From: Cronobacter dublinensis subsp. dublinensis LMG 23823
GTDB lineage: Bacteria > Pseudomonadota > Gammaproteobacteria > Enterobacterales > Enterobacteriaceae
NCBI RefSeq assembly: GCF_001277235.1
Contig: NZ_CP012266.1
Coordinates: forward strand, 3,782,001-3,846,000
Direction of reading: 5' to 3'
DNA length: 64,000 nucleotides
The translations under genes were made by a program, and so were the position numbers. Below are positions 41,699-49,519 of this stretch, piece after piece. The notes beneath the pieces were generated by a model that worked only from the letters and a program-made list of their open reading frames with translations, did no database searches and was not told the DNA's origin. Every line of letters starts with the position of its first letter. Within the stretch, counting starts at the first letter, position 1.

Positions 41699-43609
41699 CT
41701 AAAAGCGGCTCAGACACGCCATCGCCACCTCGTGAAAATGAGCGAAATCGCGACACGTTTGTAGCTGCTGCGCCGCGCGTTCGCGCAAAAACGTCACGAA
41801 CAGATCGTAAATCGTCATCGCCTCTTCATATTCGCGCTTGCTGATGGCGAGCAGGAAAATCACGTGCGCCGTCTCTTCGCCCCAGGCTATTCCCTGCGGC
41901 GCCAGCACGGTGTAGACCACGGTTTTGCGCGCCATCAGACCGAGCGAATGCGGCAGGGCTATCCCGTCGCCAAGCATCGTGCTGACAATCGCCTCACGCT
42001 CCACCACCGACGGCAGAAAATCCGCGTCCACGTAGCCCTCCCGCTCCAGCTCTCCACACAGCTGCGTAAAGAGTTCCTGCTGGGTCATGGGCCCTTCCAC
42101 CACGCGAAAATGGCGAGCGTCAAAATATTTCTCCAGCATCCAGGGCCGGGTGCGGTCCACCAGCACCAGCTTGCCTATCTGTTCCAGCTGGAAATCGGTC
42201 GGAAACGGCGACATCACCACTACCGGCTTATCTTTTTCGGCGACCCGCGCGGTAGAAATCACAAAATCCTCGGCGATGCTGGCGCGCTGTTCATAGTCGC
42301 GCAGCGTGGCGATTTCGCTCACTTCGAGCTGCGGATATCTGCGCAGCAGCATCGACTGGATCATGCGCACCGTGGAGTTGCCGGTGTCGCACACCAGCAG
42401 CACGCGCGGATTGCGCTGGTAGCCCACGTTATAGTGGCGCTCCAGCCCGACGCCGATATGCAGCACCAGAAACCCCACCTCGTTTTCGCTGATTGTGTAA
42501 GGCGTATATTTCCCCCAGCCAGACACTGCCGCAAGCGTCATATCCCAGGCCATCGGGTAGTGCTGTTTTATGTTGCCGAGCAGCGGGTTAGGAATGTTTA
42601 TCTGGTAGCGCACGCGGGTGATCATGGTGCGGATATGGGTCAGCAAATCGGCGCGCAACTGCTCGTCGGTCAGCAGGTTGTAGTTATAGTGCGTGTTGAT
42701 ATAGCGCAGGATGTAGCCCGCCAGCGCTTCGGCGTCATCGGCGCTGATAGCGCTGGGCTCCAGCTCCTGCACCTGCCGCGCGGCGATATGCACCCGTAGC
42801 CAGTTCTCTTCGGCATCCGACAGCGGCTTACCGCACAGCGTTTGCAGCAGGGCCGCAATATCGCGCGCCGCCGCGCGCACGCTCTCATCGACATCGTCCG
42901 CCACAAATTCAGACAGTGGATAGCCCTCGCTGATACGCCGCACCGCCACCGCGCAGTAGAGCCGGATAAACTGTTCGCCTTCGTCGGTGAAGCGCAGGCG
43001 CGCGCGCGAGAAAATCGCCGGCAGCCCGCCGCCGAGCCGCTCCTGCACGCCGGCGTTCAGCGCCTCTTCGGTAATCAGCGGGTTGGCGCTGTCCTGCTGG
43101 GCGAGCTGCCAGAGCAAGTCCGTCAGGCAGGCGCGCAGCGCCATCTCGCTCCCAAAGAGCTTCATACCGTGGCGCGGGCGGGTCTCCAGCGTCAGGTTAT
43201 AGCGGGTGAACAGCTCGCGCACTTCCGTCATGTCGCTTTGCAGCGTGGCGCGGCTGACAAACCATTCGTCGGCGAGATCTTCAAGCTTCAGGGCAAACGC
43301 CGCCGTCAGAAAACGCACCGCCAGGTAGTTAACGCGCTCCGGCGCGGTGCGCGGAATGCGCAGCGCGTTCGGGCGGCTCGCCTGCAACGCCTGATACCGC
43401 CCCGGATCGTCGACGTTCAGCTGATAGCCGCTGCCGCGATTAAGCACCAGCTGGACGCCGTGCTGGCGCAGCAGTTCATTGAGCGCGCTGATATCGGCGC
43501 GCACGGTACGCGTGGTGACGTTTAACCGGCGCGCCAGCTCATCCTGCGGCAGCGCTTCGTTTTGCAGCAGATCAAACAGCCGGGACAGACGTTGACTCGG
43601 GAATCGCAC
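41699..43609 (-). CDS. PRD-containing regulator with EIIB and EIIA domains, MtlR/BglG type
   Basis: This 636-residue regulator has, in order, an HTH_11 domain (LPQDELARRLNVTTRTVRADIS), a Mga-type helix-turn-helix region (EDLADEWFVSRATLQSDM), two PRD modules with several histidines (about 185-390), a galactitol-type EIIB domain with cysteine 407 in LLVCDTGNSTVRMI, and a fructose/mannitol-type EIIA domain with histidine 554 in GIALPHSLG. Such proteins are DNA-binding activators whose PRDs are phosphorylated by HPr and PTS partners. It lies downstream of, and on the same strand as, the amino-sugar-acid operon, after a 111-bp gap with a 25-bp palindrome. It is the obvious local regulator. Confidence 0.9.
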   Translation of the reverse strand: MRFPSQRLSRLFDLLQNEALPQDELARRLNVTTRTVRADISALNELLRQHGVQLVLNRGSGYQLNVDDPGRYQALQASRPNALRIPRTAPERVNYLAVRFLTAAFALKLEDLADEWFVSRATLQSDMTEVRELFTRYNLTLETRPRHGMKLFGSEMALRACLTDLLWQLAQQDSANPLITEEALNAGVQERLGGGLPAIFSRARLRFTDEGEQFIRLYCAVAVRRISEGYPLSEFVADDVDESVRAAARDIAALLQTLCGKPLSDAEENWLRVHIAARQVQELEPSAISADDAEALAGYILRYINTHYNYNLLTDEQLRADLLTHIRTMITRVRYQINIPNPLLGNIKQHYPMAWDMTLAAVSGWGKYTPYTISENEVGFLVLHIGVGLERHYNVGYQRNPRVLLVCDTGNSTVRMIQSMLLRRYPQLEVSEIATLRDYEQRASIAEDFVISTARVAEKDKPVVVMSPFPTDFQLEQIGKLVLVDRTRPWMLEKYFDARHFRVVEGPMTQQELFTQLCGELEREGYVDADFLPSVVEREAIVSTMLGDGIALPHSLGLMARKTVVYTVLAPQGIAWGEETAHVIFLLAISKREYEEAMTIYDLFVTFLRERAAQQLQTCRDFAHFHEVAMACLSRF

Positions 43610-43670
43610 ACCGGTTTCCTCTCGTTGAACGGGCGCGCCATCGCGCCCGCGGACGGCGTCAGGCAGGGTT

Positions 43671-43695
43671 TATATTTATCACGGTGATAAATATA
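43671..43695. promoter_or_regulatory. 25-bp perfect palindrome upstream of the PRD regulator gene
   Basis: Arms TATATTTATCAC and GTGATAAATATA are perfect over 12 bp around a single central G. No T-run follows, so it is not a typical terminator. Located 62-86 bp upstream of the regulator start and 26 bp past the aldolase stop, it is a strong operator candidate, probably autoregulatory. Confidence 0.65.
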
Positions 43696-43720
43696 TTCTC
43701 CAGCCTTAACGTAAAAGCGC

Positions 43721-44461
43721 TTACCCCACCCGCTCGCGCGTCATCGCCAACAGGCGGCGCACATCCTGCGGGCGCGTATCGCCGCTGGTTTTGTCGATGA
43801 TCGAACTGTAAATATGCGGGATCACTTTGCTCACGCCCGCCTCCAGCGCGATACCCAGGATCTCCGAAAAGTTCGCCAGATCAATGCCGCCGGTCGGCTC
43901 CAGCCAGAAGTCGTGACGCGCGCACGCCTGCGCCACCGCCTGATACTCTTCGCGGCAGGCGAGCCCGCCCATCGGGAAATATTTCATCGAGCTGCCGCCC
44001 ATATCCTTCAGCAGGGCAATGGCCGTTTCTACCGGCACGATGCCGTCGGGCGCGGCGCTGCTCAGCGGGCCGGTGGAGATTTTCACCATGCCGGGCGTGC
44101 CGGTCGGCGACACCAGCCCGTTGACGACGGTCTCCCGCTGCCCGAGCAGCGCGCGGCTCGTCCCCACGCCGGTAAAAACCTGATTCACATGCTGCGGCTG
44201 TAGTTCGCGCGCGATAGCGCTGACCATCGCCGACTGGTTCGGATCGCCTGCGCCAAGCCCTACAGACAGCGCATTATCGATACGTGCCGCGTAGTCGCGC
44301 ATATCCGTGACGGCGCTCGCCACATCGGGATAGTTTTTGGACAGCACGCCCACCAGCACATGCCCTTCGGCGGCTTCATAAATCGCGCTGGCGTTTTCCT
44401 TAGAGCCCGCCAGCACGTTCAGGCAGACGCGATCGCGGTAAAAATTCGGGGTGAGTTTCAT
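43721..44461 (-). CDS. dgaF: KDPG-type aldolase, DgaF family
   Basis: This 246-residue (beta/alpha)8 protein resembles DgaF of the Salmonella D-glucosaminate pathway, which splits 2-keto-3-deoxy-6-phosphogluconate into pyruvate and glyceraldehyde-3-phosphate. Segments include FYRDRVCLNVLAGSKENA, GLVSPTGTPGMVKISTGP and a likely Schiff-base lysine 160 in GGSSMKYFPMGGL. ATG 44461 overlaps the dgaE stop by four bases (ATGA), so translation is coupled; the longer frame upstream lies inside dgaE and is rejected. Last enzyme gene of the operon. Confidence 0.88.
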   Translation of the reverse strand: MKLTPNFYRDRVCLNVLAGSKENASAIYEAAEGHVLVGVLSKNYPDVASAVTDMRDYAARIDNALSVGLGAGDPNQSAMVSAIARELQPQHVNQVFTGVGTSRALLGQRETVVNGLVSPTGTPGMVKISTGPLSSAAPDGIVPVETAIALLKDMGGSSMKYFPMGGLACREEYQAVAQACARHDFWLEPTGGIDLANFSEILGIALEAGVSKVIPHIYSSIIDKTSGDTRPQDVRRLLAMTRERVG

Positions 44462-45576
44462 GCGGGCGTCTCCTGATTCAGCACGTCGCGAATGCGGCGC
44501 AAAACAATCGCCAACTGGGCGGCGCTGACGCTGCGCACGTCGGCTTCGATGATGCCCTCGTTGGCCTTGTAGCCGCGAAAGTAGATGGCGTATTCGCCCT
44601 GTTTCAGCGCGCTGACCAGATCGCTCGTCGGTACGCCGGTCGCGGCGTCGTCGAATGTCATCTCGCAGCGGGCAATGTCGCGTCCGGCGCTGTCCCATAC
44701 CACGCGGGCCGTCACGCCATTCAGCGTGTTGAGCTGGTCGATAAACGGCGTCATCTTCGCGACCATCTCCGCCCCGCTCTCTTTCGGCGCGCTGAGGTAG
44801 TGTTCAATGGCGCAGGTCAGGCCGAGAATGCCCTCTTTGCCGACCTTCATGGCGCGTCCGATACCGTTCGCCTGGCGTTTTACCCACTCCACATACTGCG
44901 TTTTGCCGATAACCAGCCCGCTGCTGGGCCCTTCAATGGCTTTAGCGCCGCTGTAAATCACCAGATCGGCGCCGGCGCGGTAGTAGCACTGCAAATCTTC
45001 TTCGGCGGCGGCATCGACGATAAGCGGCAGCTGATGCGCCCGCGCCACTGCCGCCGCCTGCGCCACGCTCAGCATACTTTTTTGCACGCAGTGGTGGGAT
45101 TTCACATAGAGAATTGCCGCCGTGCGCGGCGTGATCGCGGCAGCCAGCTGTTGCGCCGAGCACTCATTGGCGTAGCCCGCCTCGACCAGCTTTCCGCCGC
45201 CCAGCGCCACCATCGTGCCCACCGGCGCGCCGTAGTTCACGTTGTGGCCTTTCGGCAGCACAATCTCGTTTTGCGCCATCGCGGTGGTATGCAGGTTTTC
45301 AAGAAGCCAGTCGCTCTCTTTCACCAGCACCGCCGCCACCGACTGCGCGAGGCCCGCCGACGCGCAGGAGACGACCGTCGCCGCCTCCACATCCAGCAGG
45401 CTGGCGATGTAAGCGCCGGTTTTATTCACCAGATCTTTCATCTCGAAATAGTGATTAAGCCCTTCGGACATGGCCTCAACCACGGCCTGGCGCGGTGTGG
45501 AGACGCCTAAAATCGTCATGCGCCCGGAGGCGTTGATCACCTGTTTTAAATCATATTTTTCATACACTGAAGGCAT
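44458..45576 (-). CDS. dgaE: DgaE-family PLP-dependent ammonia-lyase (SelA-like fold)
   Basis: This 372-residue PLP enzyme of the SelA-like group has the Schiff-base lysine at residue 212 (LVIYSGAKAIEGPSSG) and the cofactor aspartate in PLIVDAAAEEDL. DgaE converts D-glucosaminate-6-phosphate to 2-keto-3-deoxy-6-phosphogluconate and ammonia, the substrate of the aldolase encoded next. The start overlaps the amidohydrolase end by 17 bp. The substrate here could be another 2-amino-2-deoxy sugar-acid phosphate, because the companion transporter genes differ from the mannose-family PTS of the Salmonella dga operon. Confidence 0.88.
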   Translation of the reverse strand: MPSVYEKYDLKQVINASGRMTILGVSTPRQAVVEAMSEGLNHYFEMKDLVNKTGAYIASLLDVEAATVVSCASAGLAQSVAAVLVKESDWLLENLHTTAMAQNEIVLPKGHNVNYGAPVGTMVALGGGKLVEAGYANECSAQQLAAAITPRTAAILYVKSHHCVQKSMLSVAQAAAVARAHQLPLIVDAAAEEDLQCYYRAGADLVIYSGAKAIEGPSSGLVIGKTQYVEWVKRQANGIGRAMKVGKEGILGLTCAIEHYLSAPKESGAEMVAKMTPFIDQLNTLNGVTARVVWDSAGRDIARCEMTFDDAATGVPTSDLVSALKQGEYAIYFRGYKANEGIIEADVRSVSAAQLAIVLRRIRDVLNQETPA

Positions 45577-46693
45577 GTTCCGCGCTCCCTTGTTCGGTCA
45601 TGTGCCAGACGCCCGCGCGCACGGCGGCAAGCGGCACCAGTAAATGTTCGCCCTGCAGGCTCTGGTCGTCGGCATCGGTAAACCGCGCCGGCTGGCGGCG
45701 CAGGTCGAAAATGGTCAGGTCAGCGTGCGCGCCTGGGGTCAGGCGGCCTTTATGTTCAAGACGCAGCGCCTGCGCGGCATGCAGCGTCACGCAGTCAATC
45801 ACCTGCGGCAGCGACAGGCCGATGGCGAGGAATTTCGACATCACATGGGCCAGGCTTTTCACCGGGCCGTTAATACGGTTGCGGCAGTAGATGTCCGAGC
45901 TAATGGTGTGCGGCACAATGCCCTGTGCGATAGCCTGGCGCGCCACCTCAAAGCTAAAGCTGGCGCTGCCGTGGCCCACGTCCAGCCGCACGCCGCGCCG
46001 CAGCGCGTCGCTGATGCTGGTGCGAAGCGCGCCCTGCGGCGTCAGAATGCGGTTCGGCTTACCGTTAAAGCAGTGGGTGATAATGTCGCCTTCGCATAAC
46101 CGCGCGGCGATGTCATCGAGCGGCGGCGGGCCGTTGCCGATATGCACCATCAGCGGCAGATTGCCGTTCTCCTGCTGAATGGCTTTGGCACGCTCAAGCG
46201 GCGCGATGCCGTTGTCGCCCACCACGCTGCTGCTCATCCGCGCCTTCAGGCCAACGATAAAATCGGGGTGACGGGCGATGGCGTCGCGCGCGGCAACAGC
46301 GTCGATATTCGCCATATCCGCAAGCTCATTCTGGGCGATTAGCCCGACCTTCGAGATATTGAGCAGCGCCAGCACGTCAGTCGCGACGCCGCGCGTCAGC
46401 GCGTAAAAGTCGTCAATATCGTTCGCGCCGGTGCTGCCCGCGTCCACGACCGTCGTGACGCCCGTCGCGATACCGACCGCGTCCGGCTCATCGTGATAAA
46501 TCGGCGATTTCGGGTAGCAGTGGACGTGCAGGTCTATCCAGCCGGGGCTCACGTAATGTTCGCCGTTGAGCTCGCGCGTCTCGCACGCCGCGCCGGAAAC
46601 CTCGCCAAGCGCGGCGATGACGCCGTCTTTAATGGCGATATCCGCCAGCGTGTCGTCCACCAGCCGCGCCTGACGCAGGATCAGGTCAAACAT
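45560..46693 (-). CDS. Amidohydrolase/deacetylase-family metallohydrolase
   Basis: This 377-residue TIM-barrel amidohydrolase has the full metal-site set: HxH in WIDLHVHCYP (His56, His58), a lysine that could be carboxylated (Lys150 in GLKARMSSS), His184 (MVHIGNGP), His207 (ITHCFNG) and Asp267 (SSDIYC). Related enzymes are dihydroorotases, D-aminoacylases and isoaspartyl dipeptidases, which cut cyclic or N-acyl amides. In this operon it may remove an N-acyl group or open a lactam before DgaE acts. ATG 46693 has AAGGAG five bases ahead; a GTG six bases upstream is less likely. Confidence 0.87.
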   Translation of the reverse strand: MFDLILRQARLVDDTLADIAIKDGVIAALGEVSGAACETRELNGEHYVSPGWIDLHVHCYPKSPIYHDEPDAVGIATGVTTVVDAGSTGANDIDDFYALTRGVATDVLALLNISKVGLIAQNELADMANIDAVAARDAIARHPDFIVGLKARMSSSVVGDNGIAPLERAKAIQQENGNLPLMVHIGNGPPPLDDIAARLCEGDIITHCFNGKPNRILTPQGALRTSISDALRRGVRLDVGHGSASFSFEVARQAIAQGIVPHTISSDIYCRNRINGPVKSLAHVMSKFLAIGLSLPQVIDCVTLHAAQALRLEHKGRLTPGAHADLTIFDLRRQPARFTDADDQSLQGEHLLVPLAAVRAGVWHMTEQGSAEHAFSV

Positions 46694-46732
46694 AGGCACT
46701 CCTTAAGGGCGGGCGCCGCAGCGCTCGCGCGG

Positions 46733-47377
46733 TTAACCGATCGCGACCGGGAACAGCGAGCCCAGGATCATCGCGCCGAGAATAGCGCCGCCGGTGATAG
46801 GCTTCTGCCAGAGGTAGAACAGCAGCGCGCCGACGAGCGAGCCGATGCCGATAGGTATCGACGCCGTCATCGCGCTCAGGATAATCAGCGGCCCGAGAAA
46901 GCGCCCGGAGGCGTTGCCCGCGCCCATCATGACGTCCGCCCCGTAGGTGGAGTCGCTCTGGTTGATGGTGAATTTACGCGCCAGAATGATGACGTAACCG
47001 ATAGCGAGGCCAATCAGCAGCCCGGTCGCCAGCGAGGCGGCGAAGTTCGCCACCGGGAAGACAATGCCCGCGCCGAGCAGCAGCGCCGGAACACCGAGCC
47101 CTACGCCGGTCTGGATGGCGCCGCCGATATCCAGGATCCCTACCAGCGAACCTTCGATAATGCGCGCAAAGAGAAAACTCGCGCCGAACGCCGCCACCGC
47201 GCCGTAAACGCCCGTGTCGATCCCGGCTTTGAGCATCGCCACGAACGCCACTTCGTTAAACGCGCCGATGCCGTAGAGGTAGTACATGTGCGTTCCGGCG
47301 AACACGCCGGAGGAGAGCAGGCCGACGAAGATCGGGAATGACCAGTCGGCGTACCAGAAACCTTTGTTCTCTTCCAT
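46733..47377 (-). CDS. DUF4310-family inner-membrane protein
   Basis: This 214-residue protein has about six membrane segments, many glycine-rich (GAGIVFPVANFAASLATGLL, ILGAMILGSLFPVAIG), and a conserved N-terminal FWYADWSFPIFVGLLSSGVFAG. I recognise it as the DUF4310 type found with DUF4311, DUF4312 and SFCGS proteins. The family has no proven function. The pairing of two glycine-rich membrane proteins with a cysteine-loop protein suggests a split transporter. The start is 11 bp after the DUF4311 stop. Confidence 0.82.
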   Translation of the reverse strand: MEENKGFWYADWSFPIFVGLLSSGVFAGTHMYYLYGIGAFNEVAFVAMLKAGIDTGVYGAVAAFGASFLFARIIEGSLVGILDIGGAIQTGVGLGVPALLLGAGIVFPVANFAASLATGLLIGLAIGYVIILARKFTINQSDSTYGADVMMGAGNASGRFLGPLIILSAMTASIPIGIGSLVGALLFYLWQKPITGGAILGAMILGSLFPVAIG

Positions 47378-47387
47378 TACGCGCTCC

Positions 47388-48164
47388 TTATTTGCCGCTC
47401 AGCGAGTTGTGGATAAGACTGAGCCAGTCCGGCACGGTCAGGTGGAAAGATTCGATCATTTTCATGTCGAAGCCGCGGAAGAAGGCGCTCAGCACAAACA
47501 GCAGCACAATGGCGACCATCATCACTTTGGTGACGCGGTTCCAGCCGCTCTCCTCGACGCCTTTGCCGATAAGAATGCCAAGCACCAGGCCCGGTACGGC
47601 GTTGCCCATAATCAGCTGCGCCGCGCCGCCGAAGACGGTAGCCCAGAAACCCGATTTTTTACCGGCGTCGATAGCGGCCAGCCAGAAAATCACCGGCATG
47701 ACTGTATTCACAAGCAGGTTGGCGGCAGGCACCAGCACTTTGACGGCGGTCACCTGTAAGGCTTCCGGCACGGCAGAGGCCGTGGTATTCAGGAACGTGA
47801 CGACCGCCATGCCGATAAGCCCGCAGGCGATAGCCATTTTTTTCGGATTGTGCAGGGTTTCGCCGAGGTTGCGGTTTTTCACCATCAGCGCCGCCGCGCC
47901 CCAGTTGGGGATAATGCGGTGGTCCACATCCTGCGTGAACGCGCCCGCCGCGACGGACGAGGCCCAGGCGTTAAAGAAGAACCCTAACCCAAAGGAGAAA
48001 TGCGAGGCCGGATCGCCTTCGCAGGCGTTCAGCTCGCCGAGGGTACGAAAGGCGCCCATCCCCTGCGTGGTGGGCGCATGAAACATGCGTGCGGCCCCGG
48101 CGCCCACGCCAACGCCGACCAGGCCGCCGATGATGAGCGATTTTATTAAAATTATCAGGAACAT
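47388..48164 (-). CDS. DUF4311-family inner-membrane protein
   Basis: This 258-residue polytopic protein has about six to seven membrane segments, beginning MFLIILIKSLIIGGLVGVGVGAGA and containing HAPTTQGMGAFRTLGELNACEGDP, a polar loop conserved in this type, and a second polar loop DVDHRIIPNWGAAALMV. With DUF4310 it would form the membrane part of a transporter; this is inference from gene neighbourhood and topology. It follows DUF4312 by 22 bp. Confidence 0.82.
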   Translation of the reverse strand: MFLIILIKSLIIGGLVGVGVGAGAARMFHAPTTQGMGAFRTLGELNACEGDPASHFSFGLGFFFNAWASSVAAGAFTQDVDHRIIPNWGAAALMVKNRNLGETLHNPKKMAIACGLIGMAVVTFLNTTASAVPEALQVTAVKVLVPAANLLVNTVMPVIFWLAAIDAGKKSGFWATVFGGAAQLIMGNAVPGLVLGILIGKGVEESGWNRVTKVMMVAIVLLFVLSAFFRGFDMKMIESFHLTVPDWLSLIHNSLSGK

Positions 48165-48186
48165 TCGTCTGCCCTTATAGTAACGA

Positions 48187-48489
48187 TCAGCTGTGTTGCG
48201 TGACGAAATCCACCTTGTCGAGATTGATGGCGGTCACGTTGACGGTCACCTCCAGCGCCACGCTGAAAGTCCGTCGTTCCCGGCGCAAAAAGAAAAACAG
48301 AAACGCTTCTTTGCGCACCGTTTCCCGCGCATGAACAACCTGCACCTCCTGTGGCTCAATGCGCAGTAAGATGTGCGGCGAGGCTTTCATCACCGCCGCC
48401 TGAACCTGATTTAAGGCATCGGCAAACGCGCGTGCGCGTGCCTCGCCTTTGCCTTGCACCGTCACCGTGGTGGTGAATTGTTCTTTCAT
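48187..48489 (-). CDS. DUF4312-family small protein
   Basis: This 100-residue soluble protein begins KEQFTTTVTVQGKGEARARAFADALNQVQ and has an alternating strand/helix pattern with a basic stretch (FFLRRERRTFSVALEVTVNVTAIN). It matches the DUF4312 type that always seems to accompany DUF4310/4311 membrane proteins. It may be a cytoplasmic accessory subunit of the putative transporter. It starts 3 bp after the SFCGS stop, so the two are tightly coupled. Confidence 0.8.
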   Translation of the reverse strand: MKEQFTTTVTVQGKGEARARAFADALNQVQAAVMKASPHILLRIEPQEVQVVHARETVRKEAFLFFFLRRERRTFSVALEVTVNVTAINLDKVDFVTQHS

Positions 48490-48492
48490 ACG

Positions 48493-48855
48493 TTATGCGC
48501 CGTATTTCTTTTTCCAGGCTTCCACCAGCCGCTCGCCCAGCTCTTCTTTATCCATAAAGCCGAAGCCCAGCACATTGCAGCCCTCGTTGATGGCGGTGAC
48601 GCCCTCTTCGACAGAGCGCATACCATATTTGGCTTTGTACCCATGTTTGGTTTGCGCGGTGATAGCGCCTGCGCCGCCGCTGCCGCAAAACGAGATGCCG
48701 AACGTCGCGCCTTCGGTTTTCATGACGTCGCCAAGCTTCATATCTGCCGCCACACCCGGTACCACCACGGCGCGTCCGCCCGCCTTTTCGACCCCCGCCG
48801 CCACTTTCTGGCCTTTGCCCAGACGATCGCCAATCACTACCGTAATCTGTTCCAT
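48493..48855 (-). CDS. Glycine-rich SFCGS-family protein
   Basis: This 120-residue soluble protein has an alpha/beta pattern and the signature FGISFCGSGGAGAITAQT with cysteine 57, which gives the family its name. The cysteine followed by a glycine/serine loop recalls the phosphocysteine loop of PTS EIIB proteins, though here it is in the middle of the chain instead of after the first strand. A second cysteine (NEGCNVLGFG) is present. I infer a phospho-carrier or substrate-binding role in the transporter; this is unproven. Confidence 0.8.
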   Translation of the reverse strand: MEQITVVIGDRLGKGQKVAAGVEKAGGRAVVVPGVAADMKLGDVMKTEGATFGISFCGSGGAGAITAQTKHGYKAKYGMRSVEEGVTAINEGCNVLGFGFMDKEELGERLVEAWKKKYGA

Positions 48856-48871
48856 GGTTCGCTCCTGAAGG

Positions 48872-49195
48872 TTAAAGATTCTCTTTCGCTACCTCGAAGT
48901 GCACCGACAACAGCCAGGCCTCTTCATCGGGCAGGTTGCCGAACTGCGCCACAATTTCACGCGCAAGCGTCATAGAGGCTGGGGAGATCTCCTCAAACAG
49001 GCTCTCTTCGACTTCCGGCAGCGGCTCGCCCGTCACCGCGCGGTGCGCCATGGCCCGCACATGCGAGCTGAGCATCTGCCGCTGCACGGCGTTCGGCGCT
49101 ATCTGGTGACGTTCGAGCAGCGCGTAAACCTCGCCAAGCATCCGCTCGGCAAGCGTCGCGGCGCATTCCGTGTGTTGACATCCCGCGTTGTTCAT
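48872..49195 (-). CDS. Stand-alone PRD-domain protein
   Basis: This 107-residue protein consists of a single PTS-regulation domain: QRQMLSSHVRAMAHRAVTGEPLPEVEE in the centre and WLLSVHFEVAKENL at the end, with conserved histidines in both. It has no DNA- or RNA-binding domain. ATG 49195 has GGAG about eight bases upstream; a longer frame to 49357 enters the promoter and palindrome, so it is rejected. As the first gene of the operon it may modulate the full PRD regulator or sense phosphorylation state. Confidence 0.8.
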   Translation of the reverse strand: MNNAGCQHTECAATLAERMLGEVYALLERHQIAPNAVQRQMLSSHVRAMAHRAVTGEPLPEVEESLFEEISPASMTLAREIVAQFGNLPDEEAWLLSVHFEVAKENL

Positions 49196-49282
49196 TACCG
49201 CTCCGTTATTCACTCTGCATACCTGGTTGATTGCGCTGAAGTCACAGTAGCGGCGGGTGTTAAAGGTTTGTAGCGAGTTGTT

Positions 49283-49302
49283 TTCCACTTCGAAGTGGAA
49301 AG
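49283..49302. promoter_or_regulatory. 20-bp perfect palindrome in the PRD-SFCGS operon promoter
   Basis: TTTCCACTTCGAAGTGGAAA is fully self-complementary. It lies 88-107 bp upstream of the first gene and about 64 bp downstream of the CRP site in the direction of transcription, where a regulator could block or activate. It has no loop, so it is more likely a DNA site than an RNA hairpin. Confidence 0.7.
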
Positions 49303-49365
49303 GAGAACGGCGGCAGTGATCCGTCCCACATAAAATCTGTGAATAGATATAAATCACTAGATAAA

Positions 49366-49381
49366 TGTGATGAATGTCACC
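49366..49381 (-). promoter_or_regulatory. CRP site for the PRD-SFCGS operon
   Basis: TGTGATGAATGTCACC matches TGTGA-N6-TCACA at nine of ten positions with an AAA flank. It suggests glucose repression of the operon. Confidence 0.65.
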
Positions 49382-49488
49382 AGGTGGGGGGTCAGCAGAC
49401 CGGAAAAGAAAATATCGGGCTTGCGACGCCGCGCGTGAAAGACAGCGGTGAATAAGCGTTGCTTATGGCAGTGGGAAAACGAGGGGAA

Positions 49489-49508
49489 CGCGGCGGCGAA
49501 CCGCCGCG
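49489..49508 (-). terminator. Hairpin after cybC
   Basis: CGCGGCGG-CGAA-CCGCCGCG stem 12 bp past the cybC stop. The leftward tail is TTCCCCTCGTTTTCCC, a weak T-tract. Confidence 0.55.
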
Positions 49509-49519
49509 CAGAAAGGGGC

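Noticed and set aside
49283..49302. BglG-type RNA antiterminator (RAT) site
   Set aside because: The sequence is a perfect palindrome with no loop and is not followed by an overlapping terminator; the regulator has DNA-binding domains instead of an RNA-binding CAT domain.
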